Shown here: positions 20,088-30,430 of the stretch, piece after piece
How the letters are laid out: the number at the start of each line of letters is the position of its first letter
How positions within the stretch are numbered: position 1 is the stretch's first letter
Assembly: GCA_033558025.1 (NCBI GenBank)
Contig: JAUCEF010000012.1
Span: 2,480,001 to 2,544,000, forward strand
Length of the DNA: 64,000 nucleotides
Direction: 5' to 3'
DNA from: Phytophthora sp. 'mugwort'
Taxonomy: Eukaryota; Oomycota; Peronosporomycetes; Peronosporales; Peronosporaceae
Translations under genes and position numbers: made by a program
The notes under the pieces: model-generated
Seen by the model: the letters and a program-made list of their open reading frames with translations, nothing else
Databases searched by the model: none
Told to the model about the DNA's origin: nothing

Positions 20088-20357
20088 ATGTTCCCAAATT
20101 TCACATCCCGCGCTCAGAGAGAGCAGAAACGTCAGGAGCTACTTGAAAAAGCTCAGCGACGGGTTCGACAAGCTAACACCAAGCGTGAGATGTATCAGAG
20201 CACATCGTGGGCGACTGATGTATCCAATTCTTTCACTACGATAGCTAAGAAGACGACGGCAACAACCCAAACTGATACAGGTGTTGGCACTGATGAAGCA
20301 ATCCCTGATGCAGTGAAGCAAAACCTGAATGATATTATTGATCAGGCGATTGCTTAA
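20088..20357 (+). CDS. Unknown Maverick protein, 89 residues (element B)
   Basis: ATG at 20088 with TATAGA at 20078-20083. The N-terminal half is a basic amphipathic helix (RAQREQKRQELLEKAQRR), the C-terminal half Thr-rich and acidic. The stop TAA at 20355-20357 is followed in the same frame by a further 317 open codons (20358-21311), so this may be the N-terminus of a longer protein. Identical protein in element C (63503-63772). No family recognised. Confidence 0.6.
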   Translation: MFPNFTSRAQREQKRQELLEKAQRRVRQANTKREMYQSTSWATDVSNSFTTIAKKTTATTQTDTGVGTDEAIPDAVKQNLNDIIDQAIA

Positions 20358-21311
20358 TCCGACTTAAAAAAAAGTCTCAGTGATGAAAACTCTGGTATAA
20401 ACCCTGAGGTATCAACAGCTGGAACTAACACAGAACCTAACGTTAGATTACTTTCCGATGTTAAACTGGATGGTGTTAGTATCCCTCCATTACAGAGACC
20501 ACTATCTAATGTTTCAATAGAAGGAATTAGTATCCCTTCAGTTGATATCGCTGTTGGGGAGGATGCATCACCAACACCTGACACTCTATTTAGCGATGAT
20601 GAACAAATCTCTCAAAACGAATTTAAGAAAGCGGTTGAGGAAATTTTTGAGGTTTATCCGATTCTTGCTCAAATGGGTATTCATCCTCTTGCTTCTAATG
20701 GACGTCAGCTAACAAAGTATTATTTTGGAAACGGGGCTAAGACATACAGTATTAGATTGAACAAGATTGTCTCGGTTCCAAGCATTGATGGGGAAGAGAC
20801 ATACGATCATATTGGATTTGTCATCACAAACGATGTTAGATTTAACAATTGTATCAATGAGAAACATGAGCGAAATGAGATGGGTAAAGAGGATAAAAAT
20901 GCACCTTTTCAAGTATGGAAGCGTATTGGATCCAAAAGAGCAAGTGCTTCTTCTTTTGACGACTATAAACAAAGCAAACAACGACTTGAGGACAGTTTTC
21001 TCGTTGATAATTCAACTTTTACAACTTCCGATCAGTCTAATAGTAAATCCAAAATGTACTTGATCATTGCTAAAAATAAGGAACTACTTGAATCTAATGG
21101 TTTAATGAAGAAGATTGTTCCTATCCTTAAAAGAACGAACAAATCAACACCATTTGATGCTAATGGTTATGTATGGATCAAGGGAAGTACTATTGGTGTT
21201 TTCGGTAAGGAAAGTAATCAAATGAAGCCGGCTATCATCAAGAAGGTTAATTGGCAACTTACGCTCAAATCATTTGTAGAGATATGGTCAGGTCGAAAGG
21301 TCTTGACTTAG
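20358..21311 (+). CDS. Unknown Maverick protein (element B)
   Basis: 317 open codons directly behind the in-frame TAA of the 89-residue ORF. The first ATG is at 20673, giving 212 residues. The part before it has a repeated motif, VSIPPL / ISIPSV, with acidic surroundings, and looks like real coding sequence, so the protein probably starts upstream. The C-terminal part is Lys/Ser-rich with WIKGSTIGVFGKES. Overlaps the next gene by about 28 bp. No known family; possibly a minor virion protein. Element C has scattered substitutions but keeps the frame. Confidence 0.55.
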   Translation, partial: SDLKKSLSDENSGINPEVSTAGTNTEPNVRLLSDVKLDGVSIPPLQRPLSNVSIEGISIPSVDIAVGEDASPTPDTLFSDDEQISQNEFKKAVEEIFEVYPILAQMGIHPLASNGRQLTKYYFGNGAKTYSIRLNKIVSVPSIDGEETYDHIGFVITNDVRFNNCINEKHERNEMGKEDKNAPFQVWKRIGSKRASASSFDDYKQSKQRLEDSFLVDNSTFTTSDQSNSKSKMYLIIAKNKELLESNGLMKKIVPILKRTNKSTPFDANGYVWIKGSTIGVFGKESNQMKPAIIKKVNWQLTLKSFVEIWSGRKVLT

Positions 21312-22770
21312 AGATGATCGGTGATGAGGACAAAGAAATTGATGTTAATGATTTCACAGAAGGTGTAGGTGAGGCACGTCAAGGTATTATAGCTGGAATT
21401 GATGAAGATATGGATCAAAACCTATCCAACGCTGATAACGATGCTAAAAACATCTTAACTGATTACTATACGCAACTTCCTTCAAAGGGTATTAAAATCC
21501 CGTTTAGACTCAAACCAATCGTTGAGGTTAAAGATAGTGTTAAAACGCATACAGACTACTATTTGGGTGAGCCATCTGAGACCAGACCATTGAATATTAG
21601 AAATGGGAAACACAAGCAAGTATCTGGAGAAGCGTGGAAGGGATTGATGAGGAATATCAGGTGGATGGGTACATTCCTATCGTTGCTCGATGGATTTGAG
21701 GATTTGGATAAAAATATATATATATATATATCAAGGAAGTTGAGTATCCATTCCCATCAAATGATGAGGAAGCAGCACAATTGGTTGAAAGTAAGAAACT
21801 TGATCAGCAAAGGCGCAAAAATCTCGATGATAATCTTAAGATATTGAATGAAGCAATCTTGAATACGGCTCATGATATCAGACGACAAGGTATTGAACCC
21901 TATACTCAGGTTGATAGTGAAGACCAACTACAGAAGCTTCATGACGATTCTGAACGCGCTTACCAATCATACGGAGAAGCGCAAAAACGTTATGAAGAGG
22001 CTAAGGAAGCAGTCAAAGGAAACAACTCAAAATCAGCTCGATCGGCACTAAAGGCAGCGGCATCAGCTATGAAGGCAACAAGAGCTGTATTTAACGCAAA
22101 AGCTAAACAATATAGCATTGTAGCTCAGGAGCAAATCAATGTAGATGGCTTTGTTGATCGTCAAGATGATAAATCGGTTCGTGGAGTTATGAATGATATG
22201 ATCAATCAGGTTAGCGGAAGCGGATTGAAAGGTCGTGGCCTAAGAGAAGCAGGTGTTGCACCACTCGATGGGGTGGTCAGACGTGGAAGGACCTACAACC
22301 TAAATGAGATTCAGGGGTTAGCGACACCAAGCGCCTACGTTTATCGACAGCTCGGTAGCAAGTACATTCGTATTCCTGACCTTGATGCTAAGACTCCTGT
22401 GATTGTACAGCCGAATCGTCGCAAGTGTGGGCCGAAGTGTCAAATCAGTGATAGCCTAAAATCAATGATCAGAAGTCTCGTATATAAGAACCATATCGAT
22501 CAGGGGATGTATGACAAGCTCAGCATCGAAGATAAAAAAATGTTCAAAGAGATCCTTGCGATAACTCATCTTCAGTACAATTTTCACGATAAGCTCACTG
22601 ATCCACTTGAAACACTTCGCGCTGAGTATGACAAGCTCAAGGCTCATATTGAGTTAGGAAATGATAATCCAAGCATCATCAAACAGCTCAAGTCTCTTAC
22701 AGTGAATATGTACAGCAATCGACTCATTGATGATAAAGAATTTAAAGAAATTATAACTCGACTACTATAA
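21284..22770 (+). pseudogene. Unknown ~500-residue Maverick protein, frameshifted (element B)
   Basis: One gene in two frames. The first part (ATG at 21284, MVRSKGLDLEMIGD) runs to a (TA)n tract at 21715-21731 that breaks it after GFEDLDK. The second (about 21770-22770) has a coiled, Ala/Glu/Lys-rich middle (~21900-22130), a Gly/Arg segment, CGPKC and a helical C-terminus ending in GNDNPSIIKQLKSL...IITRLL. In element C the TA tract is not expanded, but there are other lesions. Similar helical endings with a GND motif occur in uncharacterised virion-cluster proteins of polinton-like viruses, as I recall. Function unknown. Confidence 0.6.
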
Positions 22771-22772
22771 TC

Positions 22773-22999
22773 ATGTTCTTCTTTAACCCCCGAATTATTG
22801 CAGTGATAACGCTGATAACAACGTTGCTGAGCTCAAAGCCATCATGAAGAATCTAATCATTCATGAACGCCCTCATAGGCTCAGGCAGCCGTATGGGCTA
22901 CTGATCTCGATAAGTCCATCAGGAAGGTGGATGCATCAACGCAAACCGAGGGTGGGCGTATGTGGGCCTACCAACCTAAGAAAAAAAGACCGTGAAGAC
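22773..22999 (+). pseudogene. Small Maverick protein remnant (element B)
   Basis: Follows the large gene by 2 bp: ATGTTCTTCTTTAACCCCC. The sensible frame (SDNADNNVAELKAIMKN) is out of phase with this ATG by one base in the C run. In this copy it is broken again near 22870-22890, where element C reads through (60860-61060) to KKKKTVKTFAI. About 75 residues in the undamaged form, helical with a basic tail. Confidence 0.45.
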
Positions 23000-23004
23000 G
23001 TTTG

Positions 23005-23244
23005 CTATCTAAGCAATGCCACTTCGCACGAGTTTGTTTCGATATCCTCGATAAATGTTAGTTTTTTATCGCTGATACTTACTTCAAGTATGGCAGACTC
23101 ACCATCAGGACTTTTGGTGGGAAGGAACACACTATCACCAAGAACAATACTTTTGTCAGCTTGTAGCATCGTCGATCCCACGATCTGATTAGGTTCATCA
23201 GTAGTTAAATTAGTTTTGAGCTCTTTACTTGGTAGGCAACCCAT
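23005..23244 (-). CDS. Small Maverick protein, 79 residues (element B)
   Basis: ATG at 23244 (MGCLPSKELKTNL) 10 bp after the stop of the next upstream gene. Ends ...NSCEVALLR. Starts with Met-Gly-Cys, which could be an N-myristoylation/palmitoylation signal, but that is only a pattern. Predicted beta-rich (STMLQADKSIVLGDSVF). Element C has an extra base in an A run that alters the last residues. No family known to me. Confidence 0.5.
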   Translation of the reverse strand: MGCLPSKELKTNLTTDEPNQIVGSTMLQADKSIVLGDSVFLPTKSPDGESAILEVSISDKKLTFIEDIETNSCEVALLR

Positions 23245-23254
23245 TGTTTTATAT

Positions 23255-23518
23255 TTAGGTCCATAAATATTTTTTCGAAAACCAATCGGCTGAGTACATC
23301 GGATGGTTGTTTTTGTGTCGCTTATAGTATCTTTCGCGCCTCGCTTTATCGCTGTGATCATACGCACGAAATGCTCTTAAAGGTGTCGAATCCTTGTATT
23401 GTTGATAAGGCGTACCATCCCGCTTGAAAGCGCCAAAAGATACAATGCTACCATCATCAAACACAGCATCATATTTTTTTCCCTTTCGTTGAGAAACTCT
23501 AAACTTGAAGGCAGCCAT
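23255..23518 (-). CDS. Small conserved protein resembling a giant-virus family (DUF5754-like)
   Basis: 87 residues, MAAFKFRVSQRKGKKYDAVF..., then FGAFKRDGTPYQQYKDSTPL, YDHSDKARRERYYKRH and WFSKKYLWT. The block 'KKYDA..., SFGA, QYKD, H.D..RR..Y..RH, YLW' matches, from memory, a short domain found in giant viruses and related elements. Conserved His/Arg/Tyr suggest nucleic acid binding, but no activity is established. TATAGA lies 2 bp before the ATG. In element C one A is lost in an A7 run, which breaks the frame. Confidence 0.6.
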   Translation of the reverse strand: MAAFKFRVSQRKGKKYDAVFDDGSIVSFGAFKRDGTPYQQYKDSTPLRAFRAYDHSDKARRERYYKRHKNNHPMYSADWFSKKYLWT

Positions 23519-23531
23519 TGTCTATACTCAC

Positions 23532-25533
23532 TCAGCGATTTTTCAACTCATCGATTTGCTTTTGCTGGTCATCTACTCTATCAATCAATGCCTGAATCAT
23601 TCTCACGTTATAAGCAGCTAATTTTGAATAATCTACATGAAGCTTTACCCCCTTAGGCTCTAACCATGGATCAGAACTTTGCTCAAGTTCTGTATCATTA
23701 TCAGGGATACGAGCGACTAAATCTAAGAATCCTTGATCTAAAACATCCTGAGCGATCAGACCCAATTCTTTTGGCTTATCAGGATGTTGCTTCCATTTAT
23801 ATGATTTCACTTTCAAGGTCTTGTAAAGACATTCAACACGGCCAATAGGCACATCAACAATATCTTGCTTTAAACGACGATCTGATTGCATAACCATCGC
23901 TTCGCAACCAATATATCCGCTAAATATACCGCATACATTTGTATATGTGATTGGTGTTCCAGTAGCAGTTTCTGTCACTCCAGAGTCACTTCTTAGTCGA
24001 TACGCTGTTAATCCTACATTACCTGCACTATTCCATGTATAACTTACAGTATTAGAGACATGGAGAGGGGCTGATGGGGTGACAGTAGATAATCCAAGAC
24101 GTCCAGTGTTCGTTAGAGTCATACGAGTTGTCTGATTAGTACCAAATCTTAGGTCATTAGATGTATAATTTCCAATTCAAGTAGCATTCGTAGATGTTGC
24201 ATTAGTGCCATTATTGACCTCGATTTGAAACTGAACAGGTGAAATGTTCGATCCTTTAAATGCAAGCATCCTTGTATAGCTACTATCCAAATAATCCGTT
24301 CCAGATCCAGTAATAGAGAAATATTCATTTGCAGGTGTTGAATTAATGCCTAACTCTGTTAAGCTTCCTACAGTTGTTATATTAGCTTGATTTCCATAAG
24401 CTAAAAAAACCTTTAGACTTCCAGAGCACGTAATATCAAAGATGTTGAAAGGGTTGCTGCTGATATATTTCGACTTGCATCGACGAAAGCAACACTATTG
24501 ACTTGATACCCAGCGAATGCGTTCAACGTTCCGCTACAAGCAATATTACCGATATTTTGGATATGCCTTGAGCTTGTGATAACATCAGTCCCGCTGATTC
24601 TGATCGATCCGAAGTCGCCGGGTGTCCCGCTGACCTTTATCGAACCATTCAGGTTTTGGGCATCAAGAGTGCGGATCGATGCGATATCCTTGTTGATATC
24701 AACTACGAGAGCTTTAGATGCTACAGCACCACCATAACTGATGCCAACGAATGCCATATGATCAAATTGAGATACGATCCCAACGATGAGTTCCAGAATT
24801 TGAGGCTAGGTATTTGCAAACCAGTTCCACCAGTATTCAGCGTGAGGTTGGTTAGGATTCCAACAGCCGTAATGCCCGTTTGAGATCCTGAAACAGCTCC
24901 AGTCAGCGTTGTTGCGGATATTGATGATAAACCAATTAATGATCTACCTGCACCCGTGAATACAAGGTTGCCGCCAATTGTGAGCCCTGATAGCGTCCCA
25001 AGTGAAGTAATATTGGTTTGAGCTCCTGTCGATAGCGTGCCAGGTAGTGTAGCTGCCGATACAGCGCCAGAGACATTCAATGCTGAGAGAGTGCCAAGTG
25101 AAGTAATACCAGGCTGCGCCGCGGTCTTTATGGATCCATAAATATTGGTCGCCGTTAGTGATGTAATAGTTCCGATTTCGCCAGATCCTCCAAGAACGAG
25201 AGCCTTTGAGTTTGCGGCTGATTCGGGTGTAATTCCATCTAAGAATGATGGTAGAGTCCCCACGGGAACACCTGCGACCGTCAGAGCGCTGCAACTGATA
25301 GTACCAAGCCCACTAATATCATTATTGGTTCCAGGAACAAGTGATACGCCTTGTGTAGCTATCCCGGGTGTAATCCCTGATAGGAACGTCAATCGATAAT
25401 CATTCTTATCAAGATACAAAGTCTGAGCATACTCATATGACAGATAACCAGACGAATCCAACTTTAGAAAGTAATCGGGATTATAGATGGTTGATGTGAA
25501 AATTGGCTGAGGATAATGAAAACCAGAACTCAT
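23532..25533 (-). pseudogene. Fiber protein with S74 chaperone, broken (element B)
   Basis: A ~665-codon gene in three pieces. N-terminal anchor (ATG at 25533, MSSGFHYPQPIF), then a shaft of ~22-residue repeats with the core ITSLGTLSxLxxxG (three visible at ~24900-25110). The C-terminal domain has SDRRLKQDI and LGLIAQDV, the hallmark of peptidase S74 intramolecular chaperones, ending in a coiled coil (DDQQKQIDELKNR). Breaks: a frameshift near 24740, another near 24430, and an in-frame TGA at ~24171 (probably a former Trp). The TGA and the 24430 shift are also in element C. The S74 domain would trimerise and cut itself off the fiber. Confidence 0.8.
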
Positions 25534-25583
25534 AGTTGTTTTTTGTCTCAAGCTATATAGAACAAGCGATTAAATACACGATC
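25534..25583. promoter_or_regulatory. Divergent promoter between fiber and ATPase genes
   Basis: 50 bp separating the divergent fiber (-) and packaging ATPase (+) starts. GCTATATAGAAC at 25553-25563 is near-palindromic and gives TATAGA to the ATPase and TATAGC to the fiber. It matches the motif before most genes of the element. Confidence 0.5.
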
Positions 25584-26266
25584 ATGAGCGGAATTCCAAA
25601 CTATGGGGCCTCCCTCCCGAAAAAGTTCAAATCGTCAAGCATGGGTGATATACCAGCTCTTGACATTAAAAGCTGTTCAGGATGGTTGTCCTTGGTCCAT
25701 CGTTCAGTGGGAAGAACAATCTATGTATGCTCATCCTCAAGCATTCTCCTCACGTATTTGCACATCTAACGATCATAGCTCGTAATCCTCAGCAAGAATT
25801 GTATGAGTATCTCCGTGATAAGTTGGAAGATTTCATTACTTTCGCTGACCCCGATACCCCACCGAAAGTTGATCAAGTCCGCCATACGCCAATGAGCTCC
25901 AACAAACCTGAACTTGTCATCATAGACGACTACAGTAATGATAAGCTACTCCAGAATAATATCTTCTCACATTATTTTACAAGGGGCCGACATTTCAAGA
26001 TATCCACCATATTCCTTAGCCACAGCTACTTTGCTACTGATAAGATGATTCGCTTGAATTCAGAGTACGTGGCGATCCTAAAAGCTAATTCGAAGCGTGA
26101 TTTACAGATGGTGGTCAAGGACTTCAATATCAAGGGGGTAGATGATCGCTCGATCGTCTATTACTACAACAAAGCCACTGAGCAAAAGGGACAGATGTTA
26201 TTCATCGACTCGGTGAAGGGTCAAATCAGGTACAACTTTGATAGACCTATTGCGATGGAAGAGTAA
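25584..26266 (+). pseudogene. FtsK/HerA-type packaging ATPase, frameshifted (element B)
   Basis: Genome-packaging ATPase of the Maverick virion module. ATG at 25584 (MSGIPNYG). Walker A LGPSFSGKNNLC and Walker B ELVIIDDYSND, then STIFLSHSYF (sensor region). One A is missing in the run at ~25668-25672 (GACATTAAAAGC here, AAAAAGC in element C), which shifts the frame just before Walker A. The rest (25682-26266) is open to TAA. About 226 residues when counted across the break. Element C has a different break, so the shared ancestor was intact. Confidence 0.85.
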
Positions 26267-26312
26267 CTCCATTTAATCAATCAGAAATATGCTTAGCATC
26301 ATATAATTAACG

Positions 26313-27178
26313 ATGTCAAGTTTCATCAAAATCGACAGTACCAACGTCGTACAAGATGGATACAATTCCACTTGGAAATATCAATTCCCTGGATCGGCTG
26401 CTGACATCCATGAAGCTGTTTGTGCTGTTCAATCAATCAGCATGTACAACTCGGAATATAACATAGATGCGATGCAATTTCAGAATACTTCATTCAAAAT
26501 CGACGTGCCAACGGCGGCTACTACATCTACGATAAGTATTAATCTAAAGATGGTATATATCAATACACAAATATCAACGCAAGCATCCAAGCTGCTTTGA
26601 TCAGCGCTGGTGCATATCTGATCGATAGCGAAGGGAATAACGTTTTCTATATCCAATTGATTCAAAACAGTGTCTATTACGCTGCTCAGATCGATTTCTC
26701 GCCTACTCCTACTTCCCTCCCATCAGGATATACAAGACCCGCTACTGGGCTTTATTCCGTTTCTGATACTGGTTTGCCTACAATTACACGCGTGCCTCGT
26801 CTGATTATTGACAATGCTGAGTTTGGTAAGGTTCTTGGTCTTGTTTCAGGAACGTATCCCGCTGCATCGGCTACTGTTGCAAACGCTCAGCTATCAAATA
26901 TCATTCCTCTAGCTCATCCAACGAGCTCATACATCGTTCGTTGTGATCTTACAAAAAATGAGTACGTCGCCTCGGGTGATATTCTAAGTGCGTTTGATAG
27001 AGGTGATGCCCCAATTGGAAAGTTGATTAATTATAAACGAAGTCAATATGCTTGGATGAACTGCCACAATGGCTCTCGCTCTACGATCACAATTAGCATT
27101 TACAATCAGGATGATAAGAAAGTAATCTTTCGTGATACATCAGTATCGATCATGCTTCTAATTCGTCCAAAAAAATAA
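26313..27178 (+). pseudogene. Minor capsid (penton-like) protein, frameshifted (element B)
   Basis: Single-jelly-roll vertex protein. ATG at 26313, 46 bp after the ATPase. N-terminal NSTWKYQFPGSAADIHEAVCAVQSISMYNSEYN and C-terminal PATGLYS, RVPRLIIDNAEFGKVLG and IVRCDLTKNEY are typical of polinton-like penton proteins. A short insertion/deletion near 26562-26575 puts the last ~193 codons in another frame. Copy C has a different length change at the same place. Total near 287 residues. Ends tail-to-tail with the core-protein gene, 18 bp apart. Confidence 0.85.
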
Positions 27179-27196
27179 GCTGATGATATATTTGTT

Positions 27197-27958
27197 TTAG
27201 AAAGTAAAACTTCCAGCTGCCATAGCCTTCTTTCTCATAGCTCGAATCTTAGCCATGTGATCCTTAGCCTCTTGACTACCCTTTGCAAATTTTTTGGCCT
27301 TGGCCTTGGCTACACCAACGCCGTATCGTCTCTTTACTTCTCCACGGATAGACTTGATTAGGTTTTCATGCTCAGGCTTAGTCGCCTTGAATAGTAGGTA
27401 CTTCTCTCCTGCATCAACTGCACCAGTTAGAACCCCCTTTCGTTTAGCGTAAGATAGAGCTCGCTTAGCTCCCTTCTTCACATCAGTCATAGTTAGTTTT
27501 CCTCCTTCCTTATCAGAGTCGCTGTCATAGACACCAATACCCGTCATGGAACGAATGGCTGCTCTTGCGGGGATAGCCGCCGGTGGCTGACCTGCATATG
27601 TTGCAAGAGCGGGAACTGCAAAATCAGCTGCTCTACTAAGTAATCCTGAGTCTTTGGCGAACTTAAAAGATGATTTGATACCTCCCCATACCTTAGACCA
27701 AATACTCGCTCCGTGCATGCCTCCACCATTCATATGCTTGAATGGATAGCCGATTTCCTTCTTTGTGATAGTCAGTCGCGTTCCTTTCCCCGCTTTAGCA
27801 GCCTTGACTGCCTTAGCGTAGCTCTCGGGATGTAGATGTAGTGTAGCTCCGCTTCCGCTTAGATCATCATTCGACAGCGTTAGTGTTCCTGTCTTGAACG
27901 CTCGCTTGAGCTTCGCTTCGGGGATAGCTGATGAAACTGATAACTCCTTGAAGTCATG
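27197..27958 (-). pseudogene. Basic core/pX-like virion protein (element B)
   Basis: The 178-residue frame from ATG 27733 (MNGGGMHGASIWSKVWGG) is open and has a Lys/Arg-rich C-terminus (RRYGVGVAKAKAKKFAKG). Continuous coding sequence extends ~73 codons upstream (DFKELSVSSAIPEAKLKRAF, KAAKAGKGTRLTI) to an ATG at 27958 that is out of frame by one base, so the full gene likely has a start-proximal indel. Composition and the W-G-G/K-F-A region recall adenovirus pVI/pX-like core proteins that accompany polinton capsids. Begins 2 bp after the protease stop. Confidence 0.6.
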
Positions 27959-27959
27959 G

Positions 27960-28339
27960 TTATATTATTTTCAGGTTTAAATCCTTCATCTTTGAAAATA
28001 ATTGTGGTTTCTTGTGTTGCTTGGAATAGAGCCAAAGGATACAAAATGGTCCGCAATAATCTCCATAAGTCCCTTGATATTGCTTGGGGTTGTATCTTCC
28101 AATTCCATACTTAGTAGGACCTGCTTCACCCATACTATCGAAATACTCACCGTTATGAACTGCCGTCCAATGGCCTACATTAATATTAGGTGGTCGTAGT
28201 AGAATGAGGTATGATCCTTCTTCGAAATTGGTTTCGTTATTTCACTTGATTCATAGATATCATCAAGATGAACCCCAATTATTTTCGATAGTTCGATTAA
28301 TTCATGGTCGGATGTGATGGGCTTGATAAGATGGCTCAT
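27960..28339 (-). pseudogene. Adenain-like maturation cysteine protease, frameshifted (element B)
   Basis: Copy of the intact gene at 55538-55918. The ATG at 28339 (MSHLIKPITSDH) is followed by the N-terminal ~40 residues. Then one A is lost near 28223 (GAAGAAGG here, GAAGAAAGG in element C) and the His/Asp/Cys catalytic part lies in another frame. See the element C entry for motifs. Confidence 0.8.
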
Positions 28340-28387
28340 AATATTTAATTTCCTGAAAAGTATATTAGAAACCATATAGATTCAACG
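28340..28387. promoter_or_regulatory. Divergent promoter between protease and capsid genes
   Basis: 48 bp between the two starts. TATAGA at 28377-28382 lies 5 bp before the capsid ATG. AT-rich, with AAAGTATATTAG towards the protease. Confidence 0.5.
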
Positions 28388-30105
28388 ATGAGTGAAACTC
28401 AACTAACCGACCAATATTTGTACCAGAGTTCGCTCAAGAGCGATCCTGAGATCAAGGTATCTTCCGGCAAGCGTGTCCCGTTTGTTATTGATCTGAATCA
28501 GGGTTCATACCAGAATGGTGTCATTATCATTGATGCAACTGCTCAGCTTAATGGTTCTGAGGGATTCGCATGTCTTCGCGATGCTTACCTCATGCTCCCA
28601 TACAAGGTATCGATGAAGAATGGTGGTACCGCTCAGACCGCTGCTGCCAATCGTTTCTGTGCTACTCTAAAGTGCGGCAACTGGAATATCATCGATAGCA
28701 TGTCGCTTGAGCTCAATGGTAAGACCATTATCAGTATGGCTGACTACAAGCTGTTTTGGAACAATATTCGTGCTCAGACAGGTTATAGTCCTCAGTACGC
28801 TGAAAGCATGGTGCTGAGTCGTTCCTTTTCCCCGATTCCGCTCAGTCCGTTTCATACAGCTCTGCTACAAGCTCGACTACCGGTGATGGATACAGCAACA
28901 CTACTGCATTCACGTCTTCTTTCGCTACCACTGGTCCCGCCGGTGGCGCCTCTATCCCCAATGATGGTCTCGTTAAGCGTCTTCTATCGAACCCTCCTAC
29001 CGCTGGTGCTGATTTCTCTACTTCGTGGCCTTCGATAGGTGCGGCGGCTGCTTCTACTACCATTGCTAACCAAACTGCTCGCGGTGCTTTCGTTGCTGGC
29101 TCTAACGCTGCTGATGCGATCATGGGAACGTGGAACTACATGCTCAAGATCAAGCTAACTGACCTCCATCCTATCTTCAAGGATCTTGACTTGATGGCCA
29201 ATCCTCAAATTCGTCTTCGCTTCCGCGTCAATCAGGGTACTTCCGCTGTCGCTGTAAGCGCTGCTAAGGGTTTGTCTCTAACAAGTACTACTCTTGCAAG
29301 TGGTAATGTATGCCCTGTTATGCTTGCGGCTACCTCCACTGGTAATCCTATGGCTGGTGTCATCGCTAATTCCGCTCCATTCAGTATTTCCTGGGGCGCT
29401 GTAGTCAATGCCCTTGAACCCAATATTGATGGAACTTACATGCCTTTCACCACTTCTCGTCTGTATGTACCGTTCGTACATCTTGAGAACCCTCAGGCTA
29501 TTATTTTCAAGCCTGTTAAGAAAATTCGATACAATGACTGCGATGCTCAGTGGTTCTATCAGCGTGCTGCTGTTGGTAAGCAAGCGACTCAGCATAATGC
29601 TGCATTCGATCTCCAACTGTCGGCGTCTGTTAAAAATGCCAAATACATTATTCTTCTTCCTTTCGCTGAACAGACGGGTAGCTTTGCTTCCGCCGCTGTA
29701 CAGCAATTTCAGAGTCCTTTCGATTCGGCTCCGTGGTCGCTTCACCCGGGATCGTCTATTCGCAACTTCAACGTTCGTATCGGATCTCATCAGACGTTCG
29801 ATATCAGCCATGACTATGACTTCCACCACTTTCACAATGAACTGGCTAAGATTGGATCGATAAATGGTGATTTGACTCCTGAGCTGGTGAATGGTCTTCT
29901 TGACTATCAGACGTGGTCGCTAACTAACCGCGTTCTCATTGCTGATGTCAGTCGTCTGACTGAGCGTGATATTCCTCAGGCTATTCAGGTACAAGGCATA
30001 AACGCAGGATGCCAAGTAACAAATATGCTCGTACTGGTTGTGAGTGAGCAAGAGCTATCTTACGATCGCCTAACGGGTGAGATTTTAGATTTTACCACAG
30101 CTTAG
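28388..30105 (+). pseudogene. Major capsid protein, frameshifted (element B)
   Basis: Copy of the intact 572-residue double-jelly-roll capsid gene of element C. ATG at 28388 (MSETQLTDQYLYQ). One A is lost near 28804 (GCTGAAAGCATGG; element C reads TTGAAAAGCATGG), shifting the frame after ~139 residues. The correct frame is open again from the DAIMGTWNYMLKIKL segment (29122) to TAG at 30103-30105. The region between is read only in the shifted frame. Confidence 0.9.
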
Positions 30106-30127
30106 ATTTTAAAAAAATATTTTTTTC

Positions 30128-30430
30128 TTAGCTTAACTCTTTCAGTAGCTTAGGACACTTTTCAATAACGAATTGGTTCTTGCGAAGGTAATCGATATAT
30201 CCTGGATTCATTCGACTGATCTGCTTGAGGGTCTTACCTCGATACTTACCCCAAGTCATCATGTAAGAGTTATCATCAGTCAGAAACTTGCTGTGGAGGA
30301 ATATCTTGATTTCATCACTAATAATTTGATTGGGTTGATTGAAAACCCAACGACAATAGCCGGGATCACTATCATAGACCTCTTCAATGGTCTTACCTTT
30401 GTATTTTCCGAAAGTTAGTTCGTTCGACAT
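30128..30430 (-). CDS. ExoX C-terminal-like two-domain protein (element B)
   Basis: Intact 100 residues; differs from the element C copy by two substitutions (S/F and T/I near residues 55-59). Convergent with the capsid gene, 22 bp apart. TATAGA (minus, 30448-30453) lies 17 bp before the ATG. See 53446 for the domain description. Confidence 0.75.
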   Translation of the reverse strand: MSNELTFGKYKGKTIEEVYDSDPGYCRWVFNQPNQIISDEIKIFLHSKFLTDDNSYMMTWGKYRGKTLKQISRMNPGYIDYLRKNQFVIEKCPKLLKELS

